From Siphonodentalium dalli (Eukaryota > Mollusca > Scaphopoda > Gadilida > Siphonodentaliidae): a DNA stretch of 64,000 bases. The notes below the pieces were generated by a model. That model saw only the letters and a program-made list of their open reading frames with translations, was not told the origin of the DNA and did not search any database. The first letter of the stretch is position 1; every line of letters starts with the position of its first letter. Position numbers and translations under genes: made by a program. Positions 8,681 to 21,678 of the stretch are shown here, piece by piece. The DNA lies in NCBI GenBank assembly GCA_032622095.1, contig CP136065.1, positions 39,375,503-39,439,502 of the forward strand. Direction: 5' to 3'.

Positions 8681-11040
8681 ATCGGCAGATGTTTAACCCT
8701 TACCTTGGCGACAGCGATGAGCTATTTTCATAAATCCTTACCCCATCCTTTTCATGAGTGCAAAACTTTAAACAATTCACACCTTACTATTAAGTTCACA
8801 AGTGGAATCACACTTATTGGGCACCTTGCTCACATTAACACAATGTTAACACAGACGTGGCTTTGATTTCAACCTATTAGTGACTCCAACACAGATATGT
8901 CTCATAGAGTGATAAAGCTAATTAAGCTCAATCCATAGTGGGAGAGAAGCACCATAGCTGTTAAATATAAAATAGTTAAGAAATTAAGTAGATGAACATC
9001 ATAGCAACTCAATTTATCTATTTATTACATTGGAACATGAGACATAACATATTGTGTGTTTTTCTTTTATTATCATTTCTATTTTTTTGTTTATTATATT
9101 TTATGTCAGCTGCATATTAAAAATTCATAGCAACTTATTAATATTTCACCACAAAAAAAAAATCAACACCTGATCAACTATACAAGTGAGGGATGTATAG
9201 ACCTGGATATAAAATATGATTGCTAATGATTGGATATAAATGTTAATTTTCTTCTAAGTTGATCATTCTTCTGTTTGTGAACAGTTTAAATATAATTAAT
9301 GTTAAGGTTAATATTTTCAAAACCATTCGATCAATACAAAAATATATACAGGTGAAGAATATGTCATGATTATCACAGATGTGATTATTTATAGAGTGAT
9401 CATGCAAAAAATATTTCGCTATCAAATTGTGTCAACAGGATTGGTGAAGGATGTTACTATATTTAAGCAAATAAACCAAATGACCCTCACTATGCAGGTT
9501 AGAGGTGTGTTATCATAAACGGTGCCAGAACTATAAACATAATCAATGGAAATATTTGAGTTATCAAATCGGATAGTAAGGGATTAATCTTACCCAAACT
9601 AATGAACTGATAAACACAGAAAAGTCAACAAAAAGCATGTCATTGGATTTAGAAACCCATACAATAAGTCAGTCTCAAGAATGCAAGCACTGTTAATATT
9701 ATCCTGCAGCCCAAATGCAATTGAGGGAATTTCAAAAAAATACATTTCCTCTAATGATGAATATTCAATTGGTCATTTCTTGAAACACTGACTGAACCTG
9801 GCTCAAAGTTAAATATATGTCTATCGGATAATATGTGTCTATCAAATGGGTTAATTTTAATCCCAAATCCATGCAAGTTAAAAGTGGATCACCATCAACA
9901 TGGACATAGAATAGGAGAATGATCAAATAAAAAACATCAGTTCTAAGACCATATGATGTGTGCAGAGGGTTAATCATTTTCAATGACATCATATGATGGA
10001 ACTAAGGAATGCCTGTATTAATTATTTTTTAAGATATGACAACAGTGTCTCTGTAAACAATAATGCCATGAACTGCATGATTTCAACACAGAGAACAGAA
10101 CTGGAATAAAGAGTCTGACATCAATCAAAGTTTGACAGATGTTTATAAGTCTGCAGCCACGGTGAGCCACCAGTGGTACTCAGGTGTCCAAAGCAATAAA
10201 TTATCTCATTCCAATAACACAAGCATGTGTTGTGTCTTGTTCTATTCAAATTTAATAGTGTATGGAAAAGAGGTATGAATTATAAAGGGCCCATAACTCT
10301 GTTAAAATATACCGGATCAAACCCATATTCGCACCTGATATGTATTTAGGGGTCAGAAATTCATATACCAAAATTGGTGTCGATCATATGAAAAATGTTT
10401 GAGTCATCCTGGCTTGGATGAATTCTATTTAAAAACAAGAGTGGAAAGGGTTAACTAAACAATACCAAAATCCATACAGACGAAGAACGTGCTAAGAAAG
10501 ACCTAGATAAGAAATATGAGGCAGATCCGAAGAAAATTGTTTGACTTTGATGCATCAGATAGCATTTGTAAGCAGGGGTAATTATTTTCTAAACCGATCA
10601 ACCAACCGATACCAACAACTATACAGGTGAGCCATGTGTCATCATAAACATGCATATAAAATATGAACACAATGAGTAAAACAAGGAGCTAAATCTTTTG
10701 GAAATCTTTTGGAAAAAGGGTCATAACTCCTTTAAAATTAATCGGATCAAACCCATATTCGAACTCGATCTGTATTTTGGGCGGTGAAACTCACATAACA
10801 AATATGTTGGAGTTGGAGTTATGGCAGAATGCGTGGATTCTAAGTTGAAAAGGGCCATAACTCTGTAACAAAATCTCGGATCAAACCCAAATTCGAACTA
10901 CAAAATTTGGTTTCGATCGGATAGAAAATGTTTGAGTTATCGCATTACTCGTAAAGTGTCTACGGACAGACGGACAGACAGACGGACGAACGACGAATGG
11001 TCAATCCGGGCAACGACACTATGTTTACCATACTATGGTA
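8681..11040. other. No gene seen; AT-rich with degraded dispersed repeats
   Basis: 8681-9480 shows nothing recognisable beyond AT-rich sequence. From about 10270 to 10960 there are degraded copies of a repeat carrying 'gggccataactctg' and 'ggatcaaacccatattcgaac', which recurs at 28490-29620. A short (GACGGACA)n tract follows at 10970-10990. No supported gene. Confidence 0.5.
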
Positions 11041-11940
11041 TGGGTAAACATGAAAAATTGATGGCTCCCATCTAGATATCACCCAGAAGATTCATATGAA
11101 GTTTGGTGATGGTTAGATGAGAGTTGTGGCCAGTAGGGCGTGCCAAATGATTTAGTCATACAAAGAGTAAAATCCAAGATGGCTACTGGATGCCATGTGT
11201 TTCAACGAAAAGTGTTCAAATTCGATGGCTCCCATCTAGAGGCGATGCTAAACATGCCTGCAAACTTTCAAAACAATTATCCAATAAATGCGGGCTGCAG
11301 GCTGTGACGATAGATTCAAATTTTAAATACAAGATGGCTGCTGAGGCCATGTTTTTGACACATTTCTGAAAAAATGGTAAGCTACCATCTAGAGAACACT
11401 CCGAAGATCCATATGCAGTTTGGTGATGATCAGTGGAGAGCTGAGACCTGAAGGGTGTGCCAAAGCATTTAGTCATACAAAGAGTAAAATCCAAGATGGC
11501 TGCTGGCGCCCATGTTCTTTATCGAATTTCGGAAATAATAGGTGTGATCTGTACGGTGTGCCAAAGGATTTAGTCATGCAAAATTCTAGATGGCTGCCGG
11601 CGGCCATGTTTTTCACCGAAAATGATAAAATTCGGTAGCTTCCATCTAAAGGTGATCCTAAACATGGCTGTACATTTTGAAACATTTCTCCAGTAAATGC
11701 GGGATGCAGGGTGTGCCGATGGATTCAAATTTGAAATCCAAAATGGCTGCTGGCGGTCATTTTTTAAATGAATTTCGAAAACAAATCGATGGCTCTCTTC
11801 TAGATACCACCCTGAAGATCCATATGAAGTTTGGTGATGATCGGATGAGGTATGTGGCCTGTAGATTGAGCCAAAGGAAATTGTTGACGGACGCACGGAC
11901 ACCAACCAACGGCAATAACTCAAACTTTACAAAGTAATCT
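11041..11940. repeat. Degenerate ~250-bp tandem repeat ('aagatggctgctggcgg')
   Basis: About four diverged units carry the order ggctcccatctagag, gatccatatgaagtttggtgatgat, gtgccaaaggatttagtcat, aatccaagatggctgc. It is related to 8175-8680. The overlapping open frames on both strands (60-117 codons) follow the repeat and are not credible genes. Confidence 0.65.
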
Positions 11941-12356
11941 TGAGCTAAAAATGTTATCTGGAAGCAATCTGAATCCAAAATCAACTGTTCAGAACTCCAA
12001 CAATGGCTATAACTCACATAATATATGTCGGACAGACCACATATTCGGACTTAACATGACTGTGTTTCTTGTTGTTAAACCACGTACCAAGTTTCGAGTC
12101 GTTCGATAAACGAATACCAGGGTTATCTTCCATGCAGAAACCAAACAATCGACGTATTCTAATACAAACAGGGTGTATAACTCTACTCAACAAATCGACA
12201 TATTCTAATACAAACAAGGTCTGACCGACCCCATATTCAAATGGGTCTGTGTTTCCTAGTAATTCAACCACATATATCATGTTTTGAGTCGACCGAAAAT
12301 CATGTAGTAAAGTTATCATCCTAAATCCAAACTATTGAGGGTCGGGCAAACTGAAA

Positions 12357-12487
12357 GACAAAACAACACGACACCGTTTTTAGCGGGCTGACAAAACAAC
12401 ACGACACCGTTTTTAGCGGGCTTATAAACAAAAACGACCGTTTAGCGTGCTTATACACAACACGACCGTTTTTAGCGGGCTTATACA
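12357..12487. repeat. 33-bp minisatellite, four copies
   Basis: Units of acaaaacaacacgacaccgt plus ttttagcgggct occur four times with decay. In the matching place of unit 2 there is instead a ~750-bp stretch of 161-bp repeats (28860-29610). Confidence 0.85.
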
Positions 12488-14191
12488 ATTTGACCGCAAG
12501 TCTCGGTATGAAATATTTCACGTTAATAACTAGTCGGAACATCAGACTTACGTTTGCCTAAAATTTCTAATTAATGTTGCGCCAAGGATGAATTTCAAAC
12601 TGTTGAAAATTTAGGCCACAGTTGGGAGGGGCATCTCCGAAACCTAGATCCCCGAATGTATGGATTGTAAGAGTGTTTGCTATAATTAAAACTCTATGGA
12701 ACATTGATAACATATGTTAAGTAGATTCTGCTTTGGTAGGTTTTTATAGTTTTTAAATGGGTACTGTATACTCAAATAGTGTTGCTGGTTTCTATATTCT
12801 CTCCATCGTAGAATAAGGTAACCAGATTTCGATTATTTTACTGTCGGCTGACTACGAAGAAATGGTACAGATGGCAGATAAGCCGGAATGCAAAAATATA
12901 ACTTTTGTCATCGATGTATTTGTGTACAGTTTTCAGGCATATGAATCAATAAATGTTATTGCACTCAAAGGTGATACTAATCTTCTGAAACTTGATTGTT
13001 AACGTACCAACCAAAAGCTTACGAGGGATACGGTTAACCAAAATTAGTAAACGTTAGCCCAAAATTACATGCAAGTTAATGATGGTTTTGTTGCTTATTC
13101 GATAATAATCATACCGAAATGCAACAAACCAGCCCAAACATATTGTCAGGTGTCAGGTCCACTGTATGCCGATCAATAATCGAGGGATATCGTATCAATC
13201 AAAACCAAGCACAATGGAATAAAAGGGAATGGGCGACGTATTGTGTATTTAAGTGTGTGTTGATGTGTAAATGAATGAAATAACAATTCAGAAATGATTT
13301 GGCCGACATATTTCAATAAATTTCAGGGGTGGATAGAAGAAATTATTTCTGACTTTTATGGTCAAAGTACTGCTTGAAGTGTGTCATAGTTGCTTGGTAT
13401 ATAGTGTGACCATCAATTCCTTATATGGAAGTTTATTTGCATTGAACGTGTAGATTTATATTTTATTTGAAATTTTGTTAATCCAAACAAAGCTTTTATG
13501 GTTTTCATTCATTTATTTCATTTAAAATGGCAATGTGATGTTGTTGTAATTGTCTGAGTTTTTGCAATGTGATGTTGTAATTGTTGAGTTTCTATTGCTA
13601 TCACAATGGTAAGATTAGTGAGGGCAACTTGTCTGTATTGTTTTAGGAAACCGTCTGGTACCTGCTTTGTACTTCCGGATACCGTGCGAGTTCTTGCCAT
13701 TCAAATAATACAAAAATGCATTTTTATTCGCTAATTATACGCTGTTTTGTCTTGGGGCCAGTATTGTTTACATGTATCCATCTCGAATGTTGTTATTTCG
13801 TTATTGACGACTAGTGTTTTTGTACAGTTCGTTGGTATAAAGTTTGTTTTTGCTGTTTTAAACAAATCGTAAATGCGCCTCATGTCAAATTGAAGTTACA
13901 ACGCTACGACTTCACGGTTCACGTGTTGACTCTGCTCTCTACAATTGAAAAATAATATAGGCCAATGGCATCTATTATTATTATTATTTTATTTCAGACA
14001 TGAATGTCCATATGTGTGCTTGGAATTATCATTTACAAGTATAGTAAATCCGTCCACTCCTTATTCAAGGGAGATTGATACATAATATCTAAAGCGGATA
14101 ACGGGCACTTTTATATTCGAGCTTGTGATTTAGCCATTTATTATATATCCAGATATTGTATGCTGGTGTAATGTGCTAGCATTATGCACAT

Positions 14192-14208
14192 TACCAACTG
14201 AGCCACCA
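14192..14208 (-). other. tRNA-like A-box (possible tRNA-derived SINE relic), copy 1
   Basis: On the minus strand the sequence reads GGTGGCTCAGTTGGTA, a near-perfect tRNA D-arm/A-box. I could not find a convincing B-box 30-60 bases downstream or a cloverleaf, so a decayed tRNA-derived SINE is likelier than a tRNA gene. The paralogous copy is at 35644-35660. Confidence 0.3.
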
Positions 14209-15479
14209 TGGTTCCAATCGGTCATTTATTCTATATTATTATGTTTTCATTCATAACGTGGAAAACTTTGCCATTATATCACTCATAATACAAGCTCATA
14301 CTTTGGTTCTGACTGTATTTTGAATGACAATTGCATGTGGGGGGGGGGGGGGTGATTTTAAGATCCCTTCAACCTCAACGATTGAGTACTGGCCTTATAT
14401 CGAGTCGACTCTTGGGGGATCTATTCAATTTACTATGTGTGTGATGTTAAACGAATAGTAGTGTGAACTGGGAGAGCGCCCTGATTTTGAATGTGCCATG
14501 TGTTGTAAATTCTTGTTCCCCAATCAAGTCAAAAACGACTGCGCCGCATTACAGACAATATTGTTGACAATGTGCAAATTGCAACAAAACAAAAAAAACT
14601 CTTATGTGGGTTGCATAATTAAGCTACAGATTGTGTACAAATGAATACGAATATTAATTAAGAATTTGAATTTTCTTCGTGTTGGAATAATCCCAGGTGA
14701 GTCAAGGGGCAGGGAACAACTCTGGGATAAAAGGTTGATTCTTTTGTTTTTAATTTGTGGTACCCACCACTCCAGGAACGCTATTTATTTCCATTCAGAT
14801 TCGAACATCCACCCCCCCCCCCCCCACCACACACGTTTCCCCAAGGGCAATTGGGGACCCACCCCAAGGTTTGATGATAAACGGTGAAAATAGTAGGATA
14901 CGGCAGCAGAGGGTGTGAAATGTTTTAAATGAGCATCCGGATGAAAGGACAATCAGGTAAGCCTAATGAAAGGTACCAAACATCTCAGTATATCATAAAA
15001 CCCTTATTAAAGGTACTCAATCCGTAAAGAGGGTCCCCATCTCAACAAATTCCAACAACAACAATCCGATCAGAGGGTCCTATATTACTATTTATTTGGC
15101 TTTGGGGGTAAAAAATATTTGATTCGAGTAAGTAAGTAAGTAATGCTTTATTCTCAGCCATTATAATACATGGTACATGAGAAAACATATATACACTATA
15201 TACAAATTAGAACTTTCCGGGGTATACATAGACAGAATACAATGTAGATAATAATCAGTTACGGTCCAATATTGCATTAACATGTCCGGAATAGAACAAT
15301 ACAGATCTCGATAGACTTATTTAAAGATTCTAAGCGAACCGGGAAAAAAAGAAGAAGAAATTACATAAATATACATCATGGTTAGAATATATAGTACTGT
15401 TTTCTCATTTTCTTTTTGGAAACCAAGTTGTTGTAAATAATGATGTACCAATATTACGTACATGATTATTATCTGTAAT

Positions 15480-15770
15480 TAAATTGACTCATATAATGTT
15501 TACACACACTTATAAATACACACATATTATATACGTATACATACTCATGCATATACCTACACACACAAACATACATACATATGTATAAATATACATGCAT
15601 ACAAACACATACATACACATACACACTTATACATATATACATACACACACATACATATACAACATATATATATATATATACACATATATATATATATATA
15701 TATATACATATACATACACACACATACATATATATACATATATATACATATATAAACACATACACATAGA
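15480..15770. repeat. (CA)n/(TA)n microsatellite
   Basis: Compound acatacacatac and tatatatatacatata repeats within the LINE 3' region. The overlapping tyrosine/isoleucine-rich frames on both strands are artefacts of the repeat. Confidence 0.95.
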
Positions 15771-15975
15771 CATTGTATTATGGCACACTCGATATTCGTT
15801 ATGGAATTTTGCATATCTAAAACACGTGGAAGCCATACAAATAGTAACATAATATGCATAGTTGTACTATGAATAAGGAATCTACGACGTGATCTTCACA
15901 TATATGTATGTCTGCATGTTCACACATACAGACGCACACACATATAAGCACCACGATCGCCAAATATTTGAATAG

Positions 15976-16731
15976 TTATTTAAATTGTTTCAATCCGATT
16001 TTTATAAAGTTTGAAAGTTTGTTTAGCTTCATTGTGTCAGAAGAATTTAATAAGCCATAAAAAGACTCTCGCGATGGATTTTTCCAGATCGATTCGTCAA
16101 TATATTTCATGCGGTATTCACGTAAATTTGGACAAACTATTACAAAATGATATTCATCGCACATGATGGCGCCACATAACTGACATGAGCCAATTCCAGA
16201 TATCCCTTTCTTTTGGTTCTTAGATTTTGCCCACTTCATAGTTTCAACGCCTAATCTATGATTTGATGTACGAATTCTCTGTAGCGAGATAATTGAATTA
16301 AAGGGACATTCAACATAAAAACGACTAAGCGAAGGACATTTTTTCAGGTTACGATAGAATTCTCCTCGTGACGATTGAGAAACTTCATTATTCCACGGGA
16401 GAAAAAAATTGCCAAGTAGTTTTTTGTGCATATATTGAAGTTTAGAATTCGAAACGGGTAACTGTGTTTTCCAGTTGTCTTCGCAATCCGCACGCACAAA
16501 AATGTCTTCAATGTGATCAAGGTATCGTATTCTTTTGCCACCGCCTTTCATAGCTAAAATTAACTTGTACAATATGAAGGGGTGATTACTTTTGTTTTTC
16601 GTCATTAGGCGGCTCCAAAATGAGGTCATTCTTTTGTCAATTTCAACACGCAATGGCCATCTTCCAAGCTCACCATAAACCATATAATTTGGAGTACTCA
16701 TTTTCATGTTCGTTAGGAACCCATCAAACAA
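15976..16731 (-). pseudogene. C-terminal fragment of LINE reverse-transcriptase protein
   Basis: This 251-residue frame contains TPNYMVYGELGRWPL, typical of the post-RT region of bivalve-type LINE ORF2 proteins, then IRTSNHRLGVET and a terminal zinc-knuckle-like CQLC...HFVIVC (CxxC-x8-HxxxxC). The RT palm with its catalytic Asp pair and the endonuclease are missing, so it is a 5'-truncated remnant. The frame has no stops, suggesting fairly recent insertion. Confidence 0.8.
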
Positions 16732-17328
16732 AGCTCAGAGTTATTAGATATTGATTTTTGAAATTTGTTAATTGCTCGAGATGAGTACTAATAACTGCCG
16801 TCAATTTGGTAACCTGCTCGAGATTTTACGCCAAAACTCTATTCAAACAGACAAGGATGGATAACTCTATAATCAAGTGGTAATAATAACGAAATTTTGA
16901 CTGTCTTCTGGGCCAGAAAGAATTCCCGATAATGAAAAATAATAGATTTCTAAAATCGATATCTAACAAATCTGAGCTTTGATGGGTGACTTCCTCGACT
17001 CGAATCAAATATTTTTGACCCCCGAAGCCATTGAAATAGTAATTGAAAGGAGTTTTATCGGATTGAGTACCTTTAACTAAACTTGTCAAAAAATGTTTAG
17101 AACCCATACCCATAGGTTACCCGCAGAATATATGTGACAGAGATGTGATGCACTAATGCGTGCTCTCTCATGTTGTGACTAACCCAGGCTAGATTACTAA
17201 ATCGTAGCCCAATCTCTGTATTAATGAGGTAATTTTCCATCTTCAGTCTGTTCCATTAAGCGTCCCAAAATATTAATCATCTCACAATTCATACAGTATT
17301 GCATATCAAAGTTTCAAAATATCTAGAT

Positions 17329-17835
17329 TATGCTGAATTGGGAGCAAAAACCGTTAGCAGAAGCAGAACATTTCTCTTTGAATGTCCACACGCTATTGAT
17401 CGATGAAATTAGCATGTTTGTATGGTGATAAAGTGTTCACTGTTATCAGTAGATGACTTTCATCCTTTAAGAGAAACAACGCATTTGGCGGGGCACTATG
17501 GGCCACCCCCTCGCTGTCTGCCACTCTGGCTCATGGGTTGAATGTCATTGCCGTTGGTGACCTATTCCAGTTACCTCCTGCTTAATCTAATTTTGTTTTG
17601 ACAAATACTATTCTTTCCAATCTTTGGCATTTATTCAAGCCAATGATTTTCTCAACAAATTTGAGGCAATATGAAGATATTTTTGAGGCCAGTATTCTGA
17701 ATAGAGCAGGATATGGCCTCTTGACTGGATAAGATACCTCAGTTTTAAAGCCAAGACTTTAGAACGCTCCACAACCTGTGACATTACTAGTATTCTTATC
17801 AATCCAAATTTCCAAATACATGATCACAAATCTTA
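17329..17835 (+). pseudogene. PIF1-like helicase of a Helitron, decayed, copy 1
   Basis: In one main frame, broken by stops and frameshifts, I read MLNWEQKPLAEAEH, then HTLLIDEISMF (Walker B region), then GLNVIAVGDLFQLPP (17553-17579), FSTNLRQYEDIFEASILNRA, and finally VLKPRL and PVTLLVF. This order (LIIDEISM, GDxxQLPPV, NMRQ, LNRVRxG, DIxxLxxR, VThL) is characteristic of the PIF1 helicase domain of Helitron RepHel proteins. The N-terminal Rep domain is not seen. It is a pseudogene shared with unit 2 (36523-36973). Confidence 0.75.
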
Positions 17836-18734
17836 AATGTCAACATTACAAACCATCACAGGCTACAACCCATGCAAATTTATAACCCTATAGTTCGGAC
17901 ATTTTATAACCTTAATTGCAATAACGTCTAGAAGGAACATATCAAATTTTAACATCAAATTAGTTCCCTGTTCAACCAAATGTTAAATGTAAAATACAGT
18001 GCCATTACAACTTTCATTATATCGATAGAGCATCGATATTTATTATTACCAACAGTACCCATTCCCCAGTTAATATGGACCACACTAACAGACAATTCTA
18101 TATATTGTCAACATAGCACGTGACCCATGCGGCCTTAGTCATGATCGTGTCAATGTTTTCTTTGCACAATATAACTTCGAATTAAATTTAACAAAACAAA
18201 ATAAAATATAGCCTGTGAGTGGCTTGAGCTCACTCCCCGAACCAACATATTTCGTTTACTCGATGTGTGCCACACGTTACTTAATTTATGGCTGGAGCCA
18301 TGAATTAAATTTATAACTTAAATTATGGTTGGAGCCATAAATTAAATTTAAATTAAATTATTAAATTATATTTTAAGATAACATGTTAACCTGAACGTTA
18401 AGACATCTTCGACTCAAATGAATTATTTCCCTTTATATGTTATCAATATTAGATCGTTATTATTACCCGGAAATTATTGAAAATAGCGTACAGTATCCCT
18501 TTAAATGCTGTAGCTCGGTATATCATCTCTGTACCTGTATCTTAAATTAACTCTTATCCATATTTCAAATTATTTACAATAAACGAGCATTGTCCGTTAA
18601 GATAGTGTATAGTTCAACAACCTATTTTGAGACACAATACGTTTCACCTAAACGGAATAACCATCAAATATATATATGACAGTCACACGATTTAGAAATC
18701 TAAGTCATACCTAAATATAGAGTGGCGCGATGAC

Positions 18735-18944
18735 AAAACGAAACCGAAACAGATTGGGAAGCAGCTTGTCGGGGAATTACCCAGAATCTATTTTTCTCTT
18801 CCGTAAATACCTTGCATATTCTGCGCGGTCATGTCTGTACATGTACGCCTGATGTCGCGGGTGAATGTACATGAATAGTAATTGACCGCCAAATATACAC
18901 AACAAACTCAATTCATCGCCATCAAACCTTTGCTGTTATATAAA
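18735..18944 (+). promoter_or_regulatory. Promoter-like island: IRF motif, kB-like site, TATA (copy 1)
   Basis: GAAACCGAAAC (18740-18750) matches the IRF/ISRE core GAAANNGAAAC. Twenty bases on is GGGGAATTACCC (18771-18782), one base off a kB consensus. TATATAAA follows at 18937-18944. The same three elements with the same 20-base ISRE-kB spacing occur in copies 2 and 3. About 49 bases spanning ISRE to kB are identical in copies 1 and 2, more conserved than the flanks. Either a plus-strand transcript or, as a distal element, the TRIM gene to its left could use it. Function is inferred. Confidence 0.35.
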
Positions 18945-19756
18945 CCTTAGCGAGATCATGCATTAATGTTTACAAAGCGAAATATAACGTACGCTGACCT
19001 TATTTCGTACTCGAATGGCTAATTGTGCAATATAATTTTCTCTCTAAACGACAGCTGCGCATCAAATACCTCGTAATCATGCATTCCAAGTATCCCCTAA
19101 TAATAGGGATGGAACTCTCTGAAATAGATTTTATTGTCTGATACTTACGTGTTTTAGTTTTATGCTTGAAAGTATTCACAGAAGGTTTGCGCTCAGTGGA
19201 TCTTAGTATAATAGCTATGAGAGATAACTCTACCTTGAGTTGGTATAAGTATTCAGATAAAAATATTTTATGGATCCGGGGATGGATCGCTCGTGCTATT
19301 TTCAGGTAAAATCACTCGCATTGACGCGATGTGTACTTTTGACTGGTTAAGTCCATATATTCCCGAGGGATGGCTAAGCTCTCATCGTGAACGAATCGTT
19401 GTCTGCTGAACTAAACAGATCAATTTCATAAAACAAATTTGTGTAAGGCCATGCAAGCATGCAAAGTAAGCACGTATAGATTATCATCACATTTTCTTGG
19501 AAAATTGGGGCAGAGGATTTTATTTTTTATCATTTATATACTGCATGTGCCCCATTCAGTGACAAAACCGTCCTATATATAAACGAATGCATACATTGTG
19601 CTAAGTTGAAGAAATATATGCATCAGTACAATGTAGTAGGTGTAAATAAACAGGGATCAATTAAGTGTTTGTATTTTTGTCGCATGCATGGCTATATGGG
19701 TATATAAAGAAAGTTATGGACAAGTTATTTCAGGTGTAGCTAGTTCATACAAAAGT

Positions 19757-20205
19757 ACAACTAGTGATGTCTCTAATTGTGCTCAATGATGCTATAATCT
19801 ACATGCATGTGATATAATAGTGATACACAACACATATTAATGTAGTATGAACTTTAATATAACCCTAAGTTTTAATGTTATATGGTTATCATGGGACTAG
19901 TGATGTCTCTAATGGTTATCATGGGACTAGTGATGTCTCTAATTGTGCTCAAGGATGCTATAATCTACATGCATGTGGTACAATAGTAATACACAACACA
20001 TATTAATGTAGTATGAACTTTAATATAACCCTAAGTTATAATGCTATATGGAGTATCAGGGGACTAGTGATGTCTCTAATGGTGCTCAAGGATGCTATAA
20101 TCTACATGCATGTGGTATAATAGTGATACACAACACATATTAATGTAGTATGAACTTTAATATAACCCTAAGTTATAATGGTATATGGAGTATCAGGGGA
20201 CCGAC
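19757..20205. repeat. About 138-bp tandem repeat, three copies
   Basis: Units start with ctagtgatgtctctaat at about 19757, 19927 and 20063 and end with taatataaccctaagt. The second is preceded by an extra 31-bp partial duplication. The repeat fills the junction between units 1 and 2. Confidence 0.85.
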
Positions 20206-20560
20206 CAGGGTATCAAGACGACAATGATCGCCGATGCTTAAAGATTATTCCTGGCTAGAAGGTATATAAGTAATCATCTTATGGGTCGGGGGGGGGGGGT
20301 ATGGTTTCTGATATAGGATGGTCGGGGGTATGGTTTCTCATATAGCATTTGCCTGACTATTATGGGGCACTTTGTTAATAACCTTCAGAATTTATCAGGC
20401 CGTGACCATGCATGTATTTAGGGAACTGACTTATTTATGTGATAATTTTAACTACTGTTCCTGATCGGTTCTCGCGAGGTAACTCAGTCTGATATTCGGT
20501 CTGTGTCTAGTTAACTATAATTATTATACGTGTTCATATTTTAAGTTACAGTGTCTGCAG

Positions 20561-21033
20561 TTGTCTGCTATTGCCCGGTACATGTATCAGGCGAGGTGGG
20601 ACCAATACCACCTACACAAACCGGAGGGTGGTATATCCCCCGTCGAGCCTGGTACCATGCACGCTATACCAGACAACTCGAGAAACTGTAACGTGTTTAC
20701 CATGTCGACATTTTTCAATGAAGACTGTAAAAGACCAAAAAATAACTCACCGTACACTTTGTTCGACGTGAAATCTGATAACATATTCCAGTTAGTTGAG
20801 GGGATGTAACTCTGGGGTATATATTAAAGTATATACATGTACTCGAAAACTAACAACCACCACTAAAACGTACCAACAAGTTTCTGCAAGTGGAACGCAA
20901 AATAAAGGTCGTGAATAGCTTGCGACCAATGGTTCGACCAGGCCCGCACAGTAGTGTTGATTTAAGCCGTGTGTGTTTCCCCAATGATCCCATTCAAGTT
21001 TTCAGTGCAGAGAAAGATGACGTCAAAATTTGA
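20561..21033 (+). pseudogene. Conserved plus-strand reading frame of unknown function, copy 2
   Basis: The 82-codon frame 20561-20809 differs from that at 1715-1963 by about eight residues and shares EGGISPVEPGTMHAIPDN. The detached second part (VNSLRPMVRPG to EKDDVKI, stop near 21033) follows after about 100 bases. The TATA-containing island of block C copy 1 lies about 1.6 kb upstream on the same strand, which would suit a plus-strand gene, but I find no first exon. Confidence 0.25.
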
Positions 21034-21678
21034 TCTTTTGCCTCGTACTCCAATGATGGAAATTAACACGGCACGCATGCAGTTCTGTCATAGGAAAACT
21101 AATCTGCGATAGTCGAACAACAAATTCTCTGTCAATGGAATTCGTTCTATTTTTCATGTAAATAAAGAAGCTAACGCCACGATCACCAGTCACTTATACA
21201 ACGGATCCACCAGCTGACTTCACATGCCAAGTGAAGAGGTTAGTGAGTAACCTTGATCAGCAAGTGTTTCGATGCTATACAAGGACTGGTGAAAGCTACA
21301 GTCATCAATCGAATGTCAAGTCATGTACATATGTTTGATAAATATATTTTTATTTTATCATAAAATACAAAAAAATGACAATAATATAATTACTCCTGGT
21401 TAATATTTTGACATTATTATTTTTTCATATCTACAGGTAATTGGAACATTTTACCATCATGATCAGTATTAAATACTTAATGATCAGTATTAATATATAA
21501 TGATCAGTATAAAATTACAGTTATCTAGGCGCATTGTAATCCAAAACTCTTTCAACCATTGTCCAACATATAGTGTTTCCATGTGGTTTCCCTTAATATC
21601 ATATAGACTCGAGCGGTTTGGACGGTAGGCCTATGTTTTTTGTGCGAGTTCGGAGTGCTGCAGTTTTCGCAATGCCCA

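Larger units (their letters stand above)
11948..15010. repeat. Segmental duplication block B, copy 1 (no gene seen)
   Basis: It aligns with 28417-31136 and, across a transposon insertion, with 35487-36290. Shared strings include aatatatgtcgga with the ccaccatattcgg that follows, atgatggttttgttgcttattcgat, and atgctggtg...accaactgagccaccatgg. I see no gene. There is a run of 14 G at about 14339 and of C at about 14811. Confidence 0.85.
15129..16733 (-). mobile_element. 5'-truncated LINE (non-LTR retrotransposon) 3' end
   Basis: The element runs on the minus strand from a truncated reverse-transcriptase frame at about 16731 through a microsatellite-rich 3' region to GAATAAAGCATTACTTACTT near 15129. 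That end is a polyadenylation-like signal plus a short TTAC tandem tail, as in several LINE clades that end in a microsatellite rather than poly(A). It is inserted in the left arm of the TTAA MITE; flanking homology to 45369-45798 resumes at aaagctcagag (about 16737). Confidence 0.75.
15011..17072. mobile_element. TTAA-flanked foldback MITE, interrupted by a LINE
   Basis: The ends are perfect inverted repeats: TTAAAGGTACTCAATCCG on the left and its complement on the right, each including TTAA. About 150 bp next to each end are also mutually inverted (gattcgag, aaagctcagag and atcgatttttgaaat strings). Without the LINE the element is about 457 bp. Unit 2 holds the empty site (cattaactaaacttgtc at about 36292, a single TTAA), which confirms a TTAA target duplication as in piggyBac or Kolobok-type families. 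A second copy lies at 45369-45798. Confidence 0.85.
17160..19760. repeat. Segmental duplication block C, copy 1
   Basis: It aligns with 36300-39730 and in part with 42510-43745. It holds a Helitron-type helicase pseudogene and a promoter-like island. Apart from these, 17840-18700 and 18950-19756 contain no gene that I can support. Confidence 0.85.

Noticed and set aside
11216-12017. Series of 60-117-codon frames on both strands
   Set aside because: They track a degenerate non-coding tandem repeat and are mutually overlapping.
14192-14208. A functional tRNA gene on the minus strand
   Set aside because: Only the D-arm/A-box fits. The anticodon and T arms, and the B-box, are not recognisable.
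15469-15859. Five overlapping frames rich in Tyr, Ile, Cys and Thr
   Set aside because: They are translations of a (CA)n/(TA)n microsatellite.
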